NCBI GenBank assembly: GCA_038230835.1 | Contig: JBBRMM010000007.1 | Location: forward strand, 72,049-136,048 | Source: DASUHT01 sp038230835 | GTDB taxonomy: Bacteria; Actinomycetota; Thermoleophilia; Gaiellales; JAICJC01 | Direction of reading: 5' to 3' | Length of the DNA stretch: 64,000 nucleotides | Shown: positions 31,008-40,011 of the stretch, piece after piece | Layout: every line of letters starts with the position of its first letter | How positions within the stretch are numbered: position 1 is the first letter of the stretch | Position numbers and translations under genes: made by a program | The notes under the pieces: model-generated | What the model was told of the DNA's origin: nothing | What the model saw: the letters and a program-made list of their open reading frames with translations, nothing else | The model's database searches: none

Positions 31008-31529
31008 CTATGCGGACGGGTCGGGCGGCGCAGCCGGTCGCGGCGCGGTCTCGTGAACCTGCTCGCCGTAGTGACGGTCGACGAGCTGGACGAGGCTGGA
31101 GGGGTCGTCGATGCCGCGGAAGGTGAAATCGGCGTTCTGCTCCTCGGTGCCGGCGGTATCCCAGTCGACGTTCCCGATCCCCAGGATGCGCTGCACGATG
31201 GACTGTTCCATGTGCACGTTCTGGACGCGATCGACATGGGTCGTCCGCTCGTTGCGCGACGCGATCCCCGTCCGGATGACGATCCGCCGGTCGGTCACCA
31301 GGTAACGGGTCGTCTTGCGCTTGAGCAGGCCGAGCCCGTAGGTCAGGATCAGGCCGATCACGGTGGCGACAACGAACCAGGTTGCGCTCAGCTTGGTGAA
31401 TCGCTCGGCCACCACCCACGCGGCGACCGGCAGCAGCGACGCGATCGTCCACTTGACGTAGAACACGAGCAGCGCCTTCCAGCTCGGATTGCCGCGCCAC
31501 ACGGTCGTTTCGCCCTCGAGGTTCTGCAT
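31008..31529 (-). CDS. Membrane protein with bacterial PH domain (bPH2)
   Basis: 173 residues from ATG 31529. Two membrane helices (SWKALLVFYVKWTIASLLPVAAWVV; TWFVVATVIGLILTYGLGLL) are followed by a bPH2 domain: TTRYLVTDRRIVIRTGIASRNERTTHVDRVQNVHMEQSIVQRILGIGNVDWDTAG. Short relatives of YdbS/YdbT; role uncertain, perhaps in membrane stress. A flexible Pro-rich end. Longer frame to 31961 is antisense noise. Confidence 0.85.
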   Translation of the reverse strand: MQNLEGETTVWRGNPSWKALLVFYVKWTIASLLPVAAWVVAERFTKLSATWFVVATVIGLILTYGLGLLKRKTTRYLVTDRRIVIRTGIASRNERTTHVDRVQNVHMEQSIVQRILGIGNVDWDTAGTEEQNADFTFRGIDDPSSLVQLVDRHYGEQVHETAPRPAAPPDPSA

Positions 31530-31558
31530 CGCGCCCAGTCTACCGACGGAGTCGGAGG

Positions 31559-33781
31559 TCAGCCGCCCGGAGTCACGCGGTAGGCGTCGAACACGGCGTC
31601 GACGTTGCGCAGCGCACTCAGCAGGGCGCGCAGTTCCTTGACGTCCCCCACCTCGACCGTGTACCAGTTGCGCGCCATCTGGTCGGCGACGTGGCCGCCG
31701 TACTCGACGATGTTCGCACCGTGCTCGGAAAAGGTGCGAGCGACGTCCTCCAGCAACCGCGGGCGATCCCATGAGTGCAGTGCGATGGTGACCCGGAACG
31801 AGCTGGTCGCTGTCTCGTCCTCGTCCCAGCGCACCGGTGTGAACCGCTCCGGATTGCGACGCAGCGCGCGGACGTTCGGGCAGTCCTCGCGGTGGATCGT
31901 GATGCCGCGGCCGAGCGAGATGTAGCCGCAGATCTCGTCCCCGGGAACCGGTGTGCAGCACTTGGCCATGCGCACCAGCACGTTGGGGTCAGCAGCACCC
32001 TCGACGACGATCCCGAAGCTGGACGAGGCCTCGGGGCGCCGCTGCGGGCGCCGCGTAGGCATCAGCTGCTGCTCGGGCCGCACCACCTCGGCCGTCTTCA
32101 ACTTGCCGAGGAGCTTGCTCAGCACCTGGCCGACCGGGATCTTGCCGGCTCCGATGGCCACATAGAAGTCGTCCGCCTTCTTGAACCCCATGTCACGGAT
32201 GATCCCCGCCAGCAGCGGCGAGGAGGACACCTTCTGGTGCGGCAGCCCGTTGGATTTCAGCGCTTGCTGCAACGACTCGCGGCCCTTCTGCTCGAGATCC
32301 TCCCGCTGCTGCTGGCTGAACCACTGACGGATCTTGTTCTTCGCCCGCGAGCTCTTGACCAGGTTCAGCCAGTCTCGCGACGGCCCCCGTTCCTGCTTGG
32401 ACGTCAGCACCTCGACGAACTCGCCCGAGTGGAGCGTGTAGGTGAGTGGCACGATGCGGCCGTTCACCTTCGCGCCCACACAGCGGTGCCCGACGTCGGT
32501 GTGCACGGCGTAGGCGAAGTCGAGCGGCGTCGAGCCCGCGGGCAGGCTCTTGACCTCTCCCTTGGGCGTGAACACGTACACCTCGTCGGCGAACAGGTCG
32601 ACCCGCAGCGTGTCCATGAACTCGCCCGGATCGCGGGCGTCCTTCTGCCAGTCCACCAGCTGCGACAGCCATGCCATTCCGGCCTGTTCGGCCTTCGCCT
32701 GCGGTCGCTCCTTGTACAGCCAGTGAGCCGCGATCCCGTATTCGGCGGTCTGGTGCATGGTGTGCGTGCGCACCTGGATCTCGAGCGGCTTTCCGTGCGG
32801 CCCGATCACCGTGGTGTGCAGCGACTGGTACATGTTCACCTTGGGCATCGCGATGTAGTCCTTGAACCGGCCCGGCATCGGCTTCCACAGCGAGTGGATG
32901 ATCCCGATCGCCCCGTAGCAGTCCTTGAGCGAGTCGACCAGCACGCGAATCGCGGTCAGGTCGTAGATCTCGTTGAACTCCTTGCCCCCCTGGGACATCT
33001 TGGCGTAGATCGAGTACAGGTGTTTGGCGCGCCCGGCGATGTCAGCCTCGATGTGTGCGTCCTCCAGTTCGCGGGACAGGATCGTCCCGGCCTGCCCCGC
33101 GAAGCCCTCGCGCTGATCGCGGCTCTGGTTGACCATCGCCTCGATCTCGGCAAACCGGCGCGGGTGCAGGGCTCGAAAGGCCAGATCCTCCAGCTCCCAC
33201 TTGATCGACTGGATGCCCAGCCGGTGTGCCAGAGGGGCGTAGATCTCGAGCGTCTCCTTCGCGATCTGGAGCTGCTTCTGCTTGCCCAGAGCCGAAATCG
33301 TGCGCATGTTGTGGAGCCTGTCGGCGAGCTTGATCAGCACCACGCGGAGGTCCTGGGCCATGGCCAGGATCATCTTGCGGTAGTTCTCGACCTGTGCCTG
33401 CTCGCGGCTGGCGAAGTTGATCCGGGTCAGCTTGGTGACGCCCTCCACCAGCAGTGCCACGTCGTCACCGAAGCGCTCGCGCACGTCCTCGAGTTCGGCA
33501 TCGGTGTCCTCCACCACGTCGTGCAGCAGCGCGGCGGCGATGGTCGGCGAGTCGAGCTTGAGCTCTGCACAGATGATCGCCACCGACCACGGGTGGTTGA
33601 TGAAGTCCTCGCCGCTCTTGCGCAGCTGACCGGCGTGGTGATCGCAGGCGAAGTCGAACGCCCGCGAGATCAGGTCGCGGTTCGCATCGGGGTTGTACGC
33701 CGTTACGTGGTCGAGCAGCTCGCCCAGCAGATCGTCGTGCCGTTCGGCCTCGGCGCTGCGAGGCACGGTCGCCATGGTCAC
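31559..33781 (-). CDS. relA: Bifunctional (p)ppGpp synthetase/hydrolase
   Basis: 740 residues. N-terminal HD hydrolase domain with intact HDVVEDT (residues 87-93) and the surrounding HHAGQLRKSGEDFINHPWSVA; synthetase domain with KEFNEIYDLTAIRVLVDS, GRFKDYIAMPKVNMYQSLHTTVIGP; TGS domain (VYVFTPKGEVKSLPAGSTPLDFAYAVHTDVGHRCVGAKVNGRIVPL); conserved-cysteine region with ADPNVLVRMAKCCTPVPGDEICGYISLGRGITIHREDCPN; and a C-terminal ACT domain. Both catalytic sites look intact, so it makes and degrades the alarmone. Lies beside recJ as in several Actinobacteria. Confidence 0.95.
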   Translation of the reverse strand: MTMATVPRSAEAERHDDLLGELLDHVTAYNPDANRDLISRAFDFACDHHAGQLRKSGEDFINHPWSVAIICAELKLDSPTIAAALLHDVVEDTDAELEDVRERFGDDVALLVEGVTKLTRINFASREQAQVENYRKMILAMAQDLRVVLIKLADRLHNMRTISALGKQKQLQIAKETLEIYAPLAHRLGIQSIKWELEDLAFRALHPRRFAEIEAMVNQSRDQREGFAGQAGTILSRELEDAHIEADIAGRAKHLYSIYAKMSQGGKEFNEIYDLTAIRVLVDSLKDCYGAIGIIHSLWKPMPGRFKDYIAMPKVNMYQSLHTTVIGPHGKPLEIQVRTHTMHQTAEYGIAAHWLYKERPQAKAEQAGMAWLSQLVDWQKDARDPGEFMDTLRVDLFADEVYVFTPKGEVKSLPAGSTPLDFAYAVHTDVGHRCVGAKVNGRIVPLTYTLHSGEFVEVLTSKQERGPSRDWLNLVKSSRAKNKIRQWFSQQQREDLEQKGRESLQQALKSNGLPHQKVSSSPLLAGIIRDMGFKKADDFYVAIGAGKIPVGQVLSKLLGKLKTAEVVRPEQQLMPTRRPQRRPEASSSFGIVVEGAADPNVLVRMAKCCTPVPGDEICGYISLGRGITIHREDCPNVRALRRNPERFTPVRWDEDETATSSFRVTIALHSWDRPRLLEDVARTFSEHGANIVEYGGHVADQMARNWYTVEVGDVKELRALLSALRNVDAVFDAYRVTPGG

Positions 33782-33831
33782 ATTGTAGATGGAGGTCGAC
33801 GGGGTGTCCGCGTCTGGCGTGCGGCGTCAGC

Positions 33832-36189
33832 TCATACAGCAATCTGCGAGGAGGCCAGGAAGCGGTGTGAGCGCTCCACCCGCTCGAGCGCGTCGCGGTA
33901 CGTGGGCGATGCCGTCAGGTCGACCCGGGTGCCGGCGGCGGGAGTTCGGTCGAGGCCGACCTCGGCGAGCACCGCTCGGCAGCGAGCGAGTGTCCCCGGT
34001 GACAGAGGGAGTTCGTCGGTGGCGTCCGGGCCTGCCCGCCAGACCAGCGCCAGCGCGTCCCGCAGCGGCTCCCGCGCATCGGCGACCCTGCGCGTGAACG
34101 CCACCTCGGCGGCACCCCAGACCAGATGCACGACCACCAGCGATCCGAGCTCGGCCAGCAGTTCGGCCTCGGTCGGGTCGGCCGGCGGATCGAGGGCGAC
34201 CACGCGCGAAAAGCGCTGCGCCAGGTCGGCCACCTCGGCCGCGCCCGGGTAGTCGGCCAGTGCCACAATGCCCCCGCCCAGGCGGGCCGGGTGGAGGGGG
34301 CCGCGGAGCATGGCGGCGCGTCTGGCAACGTCGGCCACCAGCACCAGCACGGGCTCGCCGGCTGCCAGCAGGCGAGCGATGGTGGAGATCTGCACACCTC
34401 CGCCTCGATCGTCGATCACTCGTGCCCGGCGCGTGCTCGGGCGCGGCTCGACGAGCAACGCGGAGCACTCCGGCGGGTCGAGGCCGGTGGGTGCGGCGGC
34501 CAGCGCGCGCAGCACCATCTGGGTTGAGACCGCCCCGTTCCACTCGTTGCGCTGCAGTCGGTAGGCCACGTCCACTCGCTCGTCGCTGCTCAGATCGGCT
34601 GCGAGTCCGCCCATCCCGAAGCCCACCGCCCGACACCGGTAGCCTCCGAGCTCGACCGAGCAGCGCAGGTGCTTGCCCTCGCTCATCCGCTCCACACCGT
34701 GCAACGTGGCCGCCGGAGCGAGCAGGGTGATCCCGGGGTTTCCCAGGCCGAACGGCTCCAGGCGCGCCAGTTCGTCGACCAGTTCGAGTGACAGCTCCGC
34801 GGGCGCGAGCACAGCGTCGATGCGATGCCGGGGGCCCAGCTCCGCTTCGCCCAGCATGGACCCGGCGTGGGCGGCAAGCGCCGCCGCGAAGGCCGGGATC
34901 TCGTCCGCGTCGATCGTCAGACCGGCAGCAGCCCGGTGGCCGCCGAACCGCTGCAGGTGGGCCGCGCATGCGTGCAGACCAGCGTGCAGGTCGTAGCTCG
35001 GGAGGCTGCGCCCGGAGCCCTTCGCCTCGTCGTCGCCGACGGCGATCAGCACCACCGGGCGGCCGAACCGCTCCACCAGACGTGAGGCGACGATGCCGAT
35101 CACACCCTCGTGCCAGTCGCGCGACGAGAGCACGTAGGCCTGCCGGTCGCGCCATTCGGGGCGCGCCGCCTCGACCCGCGCGACGGCATCGGTGAGAATC
35201 TCATCCTCGACCGCCTGGCGCTCGCGGTTAAGCCCCTCCAGCCGGCTCGCCAGCTGTCGGGCCCGCTGCTCGTCGTCGGTCAGCATCAGCTCGAGCGCCT
35301 CGCGCGGATGGCACAGCCGGCCGGCCGCATTGATGCGAGGCGCCAGCCGAAACCCCACGTCGGCGGCGGCGACCTTGACCCGGTCGACCCGCGCCGTGCC
35401 CATCAGCGCCCGCAGGCCGGGCTTCGTGGTGCGGGCGAGCCGGCGCAGGCCCGCGCGGGCCAGGCCGCGGTTCTCGTCCACCAGCGGCACGACGTCCGCG
35501 ATGGTGGCCAGCGCAACCAGATCGAGGTGCTGCTCGAGCGCCGCCGGGTCGCGGCCCGTGGTCGTGTACAGCGCCTGCGCCAGCTTGAACACGACGCCGG
35601 TGCCGCACAGTTCGCGGAACGGATACTCGGACGGGTGCATGCAGACCAGCGGGCAGTCGGGAAGCACGTCGGCCGGCCGGTGATGGTCGGTGACGATCAC
35701 GTCCATGCCGAGCTCACGCGCCCTCGCCACCTGGTCGGCCGCGGTGATCCCGCAGTCGACGGTCACCAGCAGGTCGACTCCGTCCGAGGCCAGCCGCTCG
35801 ACCGTGTCCGCCGCCAGCCCGTACCCCTCGTCGAACCGGCTGGGCAGATGCCATTCGACCTTCGCGCCCAGCTCGCGCAGCACAAGCACCGCGAGCGCGG
35901 TCGCACAGATTCCGTCGGCGTCGTAGTCGCCGTGGATGCAGACCCGCTCGCCGGCAGTGATCGCCGCCGCGAGCCGATCGCAGGCGGCCGCCATGTCACC
36001 CAGCAGCATCGGGTCGTGCAGAGGCCCGTCCAGATCGAGGAACGCGCGGCAGCCGTCAGCGTCGCGGTGACCGCGGCGGACGAGGGCCTCGGCGGTGGCG
36101 CGGTAGACGCCGAGCTCCGCCGCCAACCCGTCCGCGAGGTCAGGCGGACAGGGCGCGATCAGCCAGCGGGGCGCGGTGAGACCCATCAA
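33832..36189 (-). CDS. recJ: Single-stranded-DNA exonuclease RecJ
   Basis: 785 residues. DHH phosphoesterase core: HGDYDADGI (residues 86-94), LLVTVDCGITA, VIVTDHHRP, then the DHHA1 part with DEARGSGRSLPSYDLHAGL (here DDEAKGSGRSLPSYDLHAG) and FGGHRAAAGLTI, and an OB-fold (FGLGNPGITLLAPAATLHGVERM ... RCSVELGG). A C-terminal addition of about 220 residues (from about 565: ARVIDDRGGGVQISTIARLLAAGEPVLVLVADVARRAAMLRG ...) is a Rossmann/helicase-like non-DHH region found in actinobacterial RecJ. 5'-3' ssDNA exonuclease for recombination and mismatch repair. Confidence 0.94.
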   Translation of the reverse strand: MMGLTAPRWLIAPCPPDLADGLAAELGVYRATAEALVRRGHRDADGCRAFLDLDGPLHDPMLLGDMAAACDRLAAAITAGERVCIHGDYDADGICATALAVLVLRELGAKVEWHLPSRFDEGYGLAADTVERLASDGVDLLVTVDCGITAADQVARARELGMDVIVTDHHRPADVLPDCPLVCMHPSEYPFRELCGTGVVFKLAQALYTTTGRDPAALEQHLDLVALATIADVVPLVDENRGLARAGLRRLARTTKPGLRALMGTARVDRVKVAAADVGFRLAPRINAAGRLCHPREALELMLTDDEQRARQLASRLEGLNRERQAVEDEILTDAVARVEAARPEWRDRQAYVLSSRDWHEGVIGIVASRLVERFGRPVVLIAVGDDEAKGSGRSLPSYDLHAGLHACAAHLQRFGGHRAAAGLTIDADEIPAFAAALAAHAGSMLGEAELGPRHRIDAVLAPAELSLELVDELARLEPFGLGNPGITLLAPAATLHGVERMSEGKHLRCSVELGGYRCRAVGFGMGGLAADLSSDERVDVAYRLQRNEWNGAVSTQMVLRALAAAPTGLDPPECSALLVEPRPSTRRARVIDDRGGGVQISTIARLLAAGEPVLVLVADVARRAAMLRGPLHPARLGGGIVALADYPGAAEVADLAQRFSRVVALDPPADPTEAELLAELGSLVVVHLVWGAAEVAFTRRVADAREPLRDALALVWRAGPDATDELPLSPGTLARCRAVLAEVGLDRTPAAGTRVDLTASPTYRDALERVERSHRFLASSQIAV

Positions 36190-36268
36190 GTCATCCTAGG
36201 TATCGATCCGGACGTGGGCGTGCTCGGCGGCTGCGGCTACCGGGGTGGTGCCGCGGGCCGCGTGACGC

Positions 36269-37918
36269 TCAGAGCCGGCCGCCGCGGGCGATCGACACCA
36301 CCAGCAGCGTGCCCAGTGCGGTCGAGATCAGAAAACCGATCAACGCCAGCACGTGGATGCCCAGCAGGTGCGGTCCGCCGTGCGCGGAGACCCCGATCAG
36401 GGATGAGCCGATCACCGTCCCGGCCATCACGATCGCGACCACCAGCCGGTTGAACACGACGTCGGCCTTGCGGGCGAGCATGTCCAGCCCGCGATGGCGG
36501 AAGCGCACCTCCACCTCGCCGTCGCGCAGCTGCTCCAGCGTGTCGTGGATCTGGTACGGAAGCTCCATCAGAAGCCCGCTGTAGTTGGTCAGCTCCTCCC
36601 GTCCGCGCTCCGCGATCGACTGCGGTGAGTAGCGGCGCGCGACCAGCGCAGTGGCGTACGGCTCGGCCACCTCGAAGACGTTGAAGTCGGGGTACAGGGT
36701 GGTGCCGACGCTGCCGAGCGTGGCCAGGCTCTTGTCGAGCAGCGCAAACCGGGTGGGCAGTCGCAGCTGCATCCGGTAGATGAGCGTGAAGGCCTCCCGG
36801 ATCACCTGCAGCGGGTCGATCTCTCCCAGCGCCGCGCCGTGGTAGCGGTAGTACACCTCCCGCAGCTCGATCCGAAGTTCCTCCTCCTGGGTGCGGTCGA
36901 AGCGCACGCCGAGATCGTGCAGGCGCCGCGGCAGGCTGTCGACGTTCTCGTTCACGCAGTCGAGCAGGAGCTGTGTCAGGCGCCGCATATCTCCCTCGGA
37001 AAGGCTCCCGATCTGGCCGAAGTCGATCAGCCCCAGCCGGCCGTCCGCGAGGACGAACATGTTCGCCGGGTGCGGGTCGGCGTGGAACACCCCGTGGCGG
37101 AAGATCATCTCCATCCATGCCTCGGCTATCAGCAGAGCCAGCCTCCGCCGCTCCTCCATCGGCGTCTGGTCCAGGTCGAGCTCGCCGAGCTTGGGGCCCT
37201 CCAGTCGCTCCATCGTCAGCACGCGCTGGCTCGAGTACGTCCAGTACACCTTGGGCACCTCGATCCGCGGGTCGTCCCCGAAATTGCGCCTGAACACCTC
37301 GGCGTTTCGCGCCTCGATCCGGTAGTCGAGCTCCTGGCGGATCGACCGCGCAAACTCGTCCACCACGCCGACGGTGTCGATGAACTGCAGCCGGTCGACG
37401 CGACGTTTGGTGAGACGGGCGATCTGGTACAGCAGGCCCAGGTCGGACTCCACGCTGCGCGGCGCCGACGGCCGCTGCACCTTGACCGCCACCCGGCGGC
37501 CGCTGTGCAGCTCGGCCAGGTGCACCTGCCCGATGGACGCCGCCGCGACCGGATCGGGGTCGAACGACGCGAACAGGGACTCGACATCGCCCCCCAGCTC
37601 GCTGCGGATCACCTCGCGCACATCGTCGTAGGCGAAGGGGGTGACGGCATCCTGCAGCTGCTGGAGCTCCATCGCCACCTCCTCGGGCACGAGGTCCGGA
37701 CGTGTCGAGAGGAGCTGACCGAACTTGACGAAGGTGGGGCCGAGCTCGTCGAGGAACTCCCGGAGGTGGCGGCCGACCGAGGCCGGCGACTCTCCGACCA
37801 CCGCCCGCCGTCGCGGCCAGCGGTCGAACGCGTAGCCGAAACCGTGCCGCGCCGCGACCTGGGCGATCTCGCGCGTTCGGGCGATCGTCTGCCGGCGGTC
37901 GGAGGTTCGGGTCGCCAT
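36269..37918 (-). CDS. ubiB: UbiB/AarF (ABC1/ADCK-like) atypical kinase
   Basis: 549 residues. ABC1 domain: LGPTFVKFGQLLSTRPDLVPEEVAMELQQLQD (KxGQ motif), AAASIGQVHLAEL (Ala-rich loop), VAVKVQRPS (Lys), ELDYRIEARNAEVF, GVFHADPHPANMFVL (HxDxHPxN) and IDFGQIGSL. C-terminal two membrane helices (NRLVVAIVMAGTVIGSSLIG; HLLGIHVLALIGFLISTALGTLLVV). Members support quinone synthesis or lipid homeostasis. A TAGGAT -10 sits just before the ATG, and the left end of the IS1595-like element is only 30 bp upstream of the start, so its -35 was probably replaced by the insertion. Confidence 0.9.
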   Translation of the reverse strand: MATRTSDRRQTIARTREIAQVAARHGFGYAFDRWPRRRAVVGESPASVGRHLREFLDELGPTFVKFGQLLSTRPDLVPEEVAMELQQLQDAVTPFAYDDVREVIRSELGGDVESLFASFDPDPVAAASIGQVHLAELHSGRRVAVKVQRPSAPRSVESDLGLLYQIARLTKRRVDRLQFIDTVGVVDEFARSIRQELDYRIEARNAEVFRRNFGDDPRIEVPKVYWTYSSQRVLTMERLEGPKLGELDLDQTPMEERRRLALLIAEAWMEMIFRHGVFHADPHPANMFVLADGRLGLIDFGQIGSLSEGDMRRLTQLLLDCVNENVDSLPRRLHDLGVRFDRTQEEELRIELREVYYRYHGAALGEIDPLQVIREAFTLIYRMQLRLPTRFALLDKSLATLGSVGTTLYPDFNVFEVAEPYATALVARRYSPQSIAERGREELTNYSGLLMELPYQIHDTLEQLRDGEVEVRFRHRGLDMLARKADVVFNRLVVAIVMAGTVIGSSLIGVSAHGGPHLLGIHVLALIGFLISTALGTLLVVSIARGGRL

Positions 37919-38018
37919 GGGCGGATCCTACTCCGACATTGACAACCGCACGCGTGGGCGATTGGCCCATGAATGTATAAGAGAACGTGATAATCTCATG
38001 GCGCATGGCAAGCAGGCG

Positions 38019-38807
38019 CTAGGAGAAGAAGTCGGCGTCGCATTGGTTCACCACCATCGCGGCGAAGTTATAGATCCCTGGCAGGACGGTAAGCGGTGTT
38101 CCGTCCTCGAACGCTACCTGGAAGGGGAGGCCGACCTTCACGTCCATCTCTGGGTCATCCGATCTGTCGGCCCCCCCGATGCCTGTTTGGCTTTCCATAT
38201 GCCGGACGCGTCGGAGGGATTCCATGTCGGTGACGAAGCTCATGTCCGCTGGGAGGTCAAGGAAGACCACGTTGAGGGTGCGGTGCTTGTCGATGTTGGA
38301 AAGGCGTTGCAGAATCGCGATCGGGTGGGCATTGACGGCGCTCTGTTCACCAGCTTGGTACGGTTGCAACCCGCTGAGATATGCCCGACACTCTTCGGTC
38401 AGTTTGAGCATCCACTCGTTACGCGGCTTGCGGGTCTTGCCGCAATAAGTGGTGGGCCGGAGATGTGCGTCCCACCGCTTCTCCGTCAGGTAGATCGGGA
38501 ACTGGATGTCCCTCTCGAACCGTCTGCGGACGCTGGCCGACGCCTGGTGCCCTATCAGCTCGTACACGACGTAGTCCAGTCCGCTGCGGACGTTATGGAC
38601 GAATTCGCCAACCAAGACGGCCCATTCCTTGGATGGCGGCGTGGGATTCTGAAGGATCATCGGTACCCCCCGGCTGGCGGCGTCGGCCTGCGCCTTCTGG
38701 GCGGCCAAGACTTGAAGCTGATACTCCCCCAGCATCTTGTTGACGGCTACCAAGTAGTGGTGTGCCCGCCCCAGCTTCAGCACCGCGCCTTCGAGTTTCG
38801 GATGCAT
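38019..38807 (-). CDS. Passenger protein of unknown function (262 aa)
   Basis: Not recognised. Cytoplasmic, helical N-terminus (KLGRAHHYLVAVNKMLGEYQLQVLAAQKAQADAA) then PPSKEWAVLVGEFVHNVRSGLDYVVYELIG, a pattern (GE-x-hH-x-R-x-LDh) met in many hypothetical proteins of accessory regions and loosely HEPN-like, and later LQRLSNIDKHRTLNVVFLD. The C-terminus is beta-rich. A toxin-like RNase role (HEPN) is only a guess. Faces away from the transposase-proximal genes; codon usage less GC-rich than the neighbours, consistent with transfer. Confidence 0.6.
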   Translation of the reverse strand: MHPKLEGAVLKLGRAHHYLVAVNKMLGEYQLQVLAAQKAQADAASRGVPMILQNPTPPSKEWAVLVGEFVHNVRSGLDYVVYELIGHQASASVRRRFERDIQFPIYLTEKRWDAHLRPTTYCGKTRKPRNEWMLKLTEECRAYLSGLQPYQAGEQSAVNAHPIAILQRLSNIDKHRTLNVVFLDLPADMSFVTDMESLRRVRHMESQTGIGGADRSDDPEMDVKVGLPFQVAFEDGTPLTVLPGIYNFAAMVVNQCDADFFS

Positions 38808-38824
38808 CCGGCTACCCTCCCATC

Positions 38825-39010
38825 ATGACCACGGAGAAGCAACCGCCGGCAAACGAGGACGAAGCCCACTTCGATGACGAGGGCAGCGCCATCGGCAGGC
38901 CGGAACCCGTCGGAACCGAGAAGACCGAGACTGGGTACGAAGTGCCCATCCCGACGCGGTCAGAGTTCTTTCGGAATTTGAGGCGCGCGAGCCGCAGCTC
39001 CAAAGAGTAG
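38825..39010 (+). CDS. Small acidic passenger protein (61 aa)
   Basis: ATG 38825. Highly charged and probably disordered: EKQPPANEDEAHFDDEGSA, then GYEVPIPTRSEFFRNLRRASR at the end. Unknown; 10 bp before the next gene, so likely one transcript. Confidence 0.5.
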   Translation: MTTEKQPPANEDEAHFDDEGSAIGRPEPVGTEKTETGYEVPIPTRSEFFRNLRRASRSSKE

Positions 39011-39020
39011 GCTTGGCTTG

Positions 39021-39362
39021 ATGGCCAACGCCGGACAGCCCCTACCGGAGCCCGTATCCCTGCGGATCGTCATGCGCGACGAGAATGAGTTGCCCGTGGT
39101 GTTCTGCAACCATGTTGCCCTTGTCAGGCAGGGCGAACAGTGGTTTCTCACCTTCGCGCAGGTTGTACCGCCGGTTGTCATGGGGTCTCAGGTGGAGCAA
39201 ACATCCCAATTGCGTGCCCGCGGCGAGGTGGAGGCGAGGATAATCGCGAGGATCGTAATGGATTCCGAACGAATCGCCGAGGTCGCAAAGCTGCTCCAGG
39301 GCATTCCATCCGACCCTGGATCGGGTGCGTCCCTGTCAGAAAAACCAGGTCCCGGTGATTGA
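39021..39362 (+). CDS. Passenger protein with DUF3467-like pattern
   Basis: 113 residues from ATG 39021. VSLRIVMRDENELPVVFCNHVALVRQGEQWFLTFAQVVPPVV then VEARIIARIVMDSERIAEVAKLLQG matches the shape of DUF3467 (a short beta protein with ...NhV...F.L.F...P...v.arivms). Function unknown. Recognition is by pattern only. Confidence 0.6.
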   Translation: MANAGQPLPEPVSLRIVMRDENELPVVFCNHVALVRQGEQWFLTFAQVVPPVVMGSQVEQTSQLRARGEVEARIIARIVMDSERIAEVAKLLQGIPSDPGSGASLSEKPGPGD

Positions 39363-39531
39363 TCCCCCTGACATTTTGCCCGCAACACGGACGGCAGAGA
39401 CTTTTCAGGTGGTCGGACCGACGTCGACGAGTGTGGAGGCGTTCCGCGCGGAGTTTTTCGTCGTGAGCCTTCGGATCGCGGTTCTCCCGACCATGGTCGC
39501 TGAGATTGGTGATCGCAGGCAGGAGGAGGCG

Positions 39532-39735
39532 ATGTCGATGTCGAGTCGAGCGCGCATCGCCCTGGCGACAGGCGTCGTGGCCGTCATCCTTGGCGTGACT
39601 GGAACTCTCTTGGCTGAAGCGTTTCGAACTAGCCCCACGCATCCAGATCCTGTGCAGAGCACGATCTCCATGTTTCTGGCGCTGGGCCTCGTTGCAACTT
39701 TGATAGTCGCGCTTAGGCAATGGCGCGGTCGCTGA
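39532..39735 (+). CDS. Small two-helix membrane protein (passenger)
   Basis: 67 residues; ATG 39532 has AGGAGGAGG upstream, so the longer frame from 39325 is rejected. Helices IALATGVVAVILGVTGTLLA and STISMFLALGLVATLIVAL. Unknown. Abuts the next gene (TGA followed by GTG). Confidence 0.6.
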   Translation: MSMSSRARIALATGVVAVILGVTGTLLAEAFRTSPTHPDPVQSTISMFLALGLVATLIVALRQWRGR

Positions 39736-40011
39736 GTGAGTTCGCCTTTCCGGCACCTCCCGGAGATCCTGAAAGCCGTGCGGCACGCTGAATTTGATAC
39801 CGATGCGGGTCGGGTGAACTGGCGAATGTTGGTACTGGCGCTTGTCCTTGCGATCGCCTTGGCGGGCTTCACTGAAATCATTCAGTCCCTCGCGAGGCTC
39901 GCGCGACCACACTACGAATCCGGGCTCCCATCCACCGGCTACTTCTTCTCCCGGTTCCTTGCTGCTGGAATCGTCTCTGTTTGCGTCGCCGCCGCGTTCC
40001 CGGCCGACTAG
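39736..40011 (+). CDS. Small two-helix membrane protein (passenger, second)
   Basis: 91 residues from GTG 39736, immediately after the stop of the previous gene. Helices WRMLVLALVLAIALAGFTEIIQSL and YFFSRFLAAGIVSVCVAAAFPA. Probably acts with its neighbour in the membrane; function unknown. Its 3' end overlaps the convergent transposase by 4 bp. Confidence 0.55.
   Translation: MSSPFRHLPEILKAVRHAEFDTDAGRVNWRMLVLALVLAIALAGFTEIIQSLARLARPHYESGLPSTGYFFSRFLAAGIVSVCVAAAFPAD

Noticed and set aside
31775..34252. 825-codon plus-strand open frame
   Set aside because: Antisense of relA and the 3' part of recJ, both with complete motifs; no domain in the long frame.
37917..38828. 303-codon plus-strand frame under the IS passenger gene
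   Set aside because: Runs through the left inverted repeat and antisense to the 38019-38807 gene, without recognisable domains.
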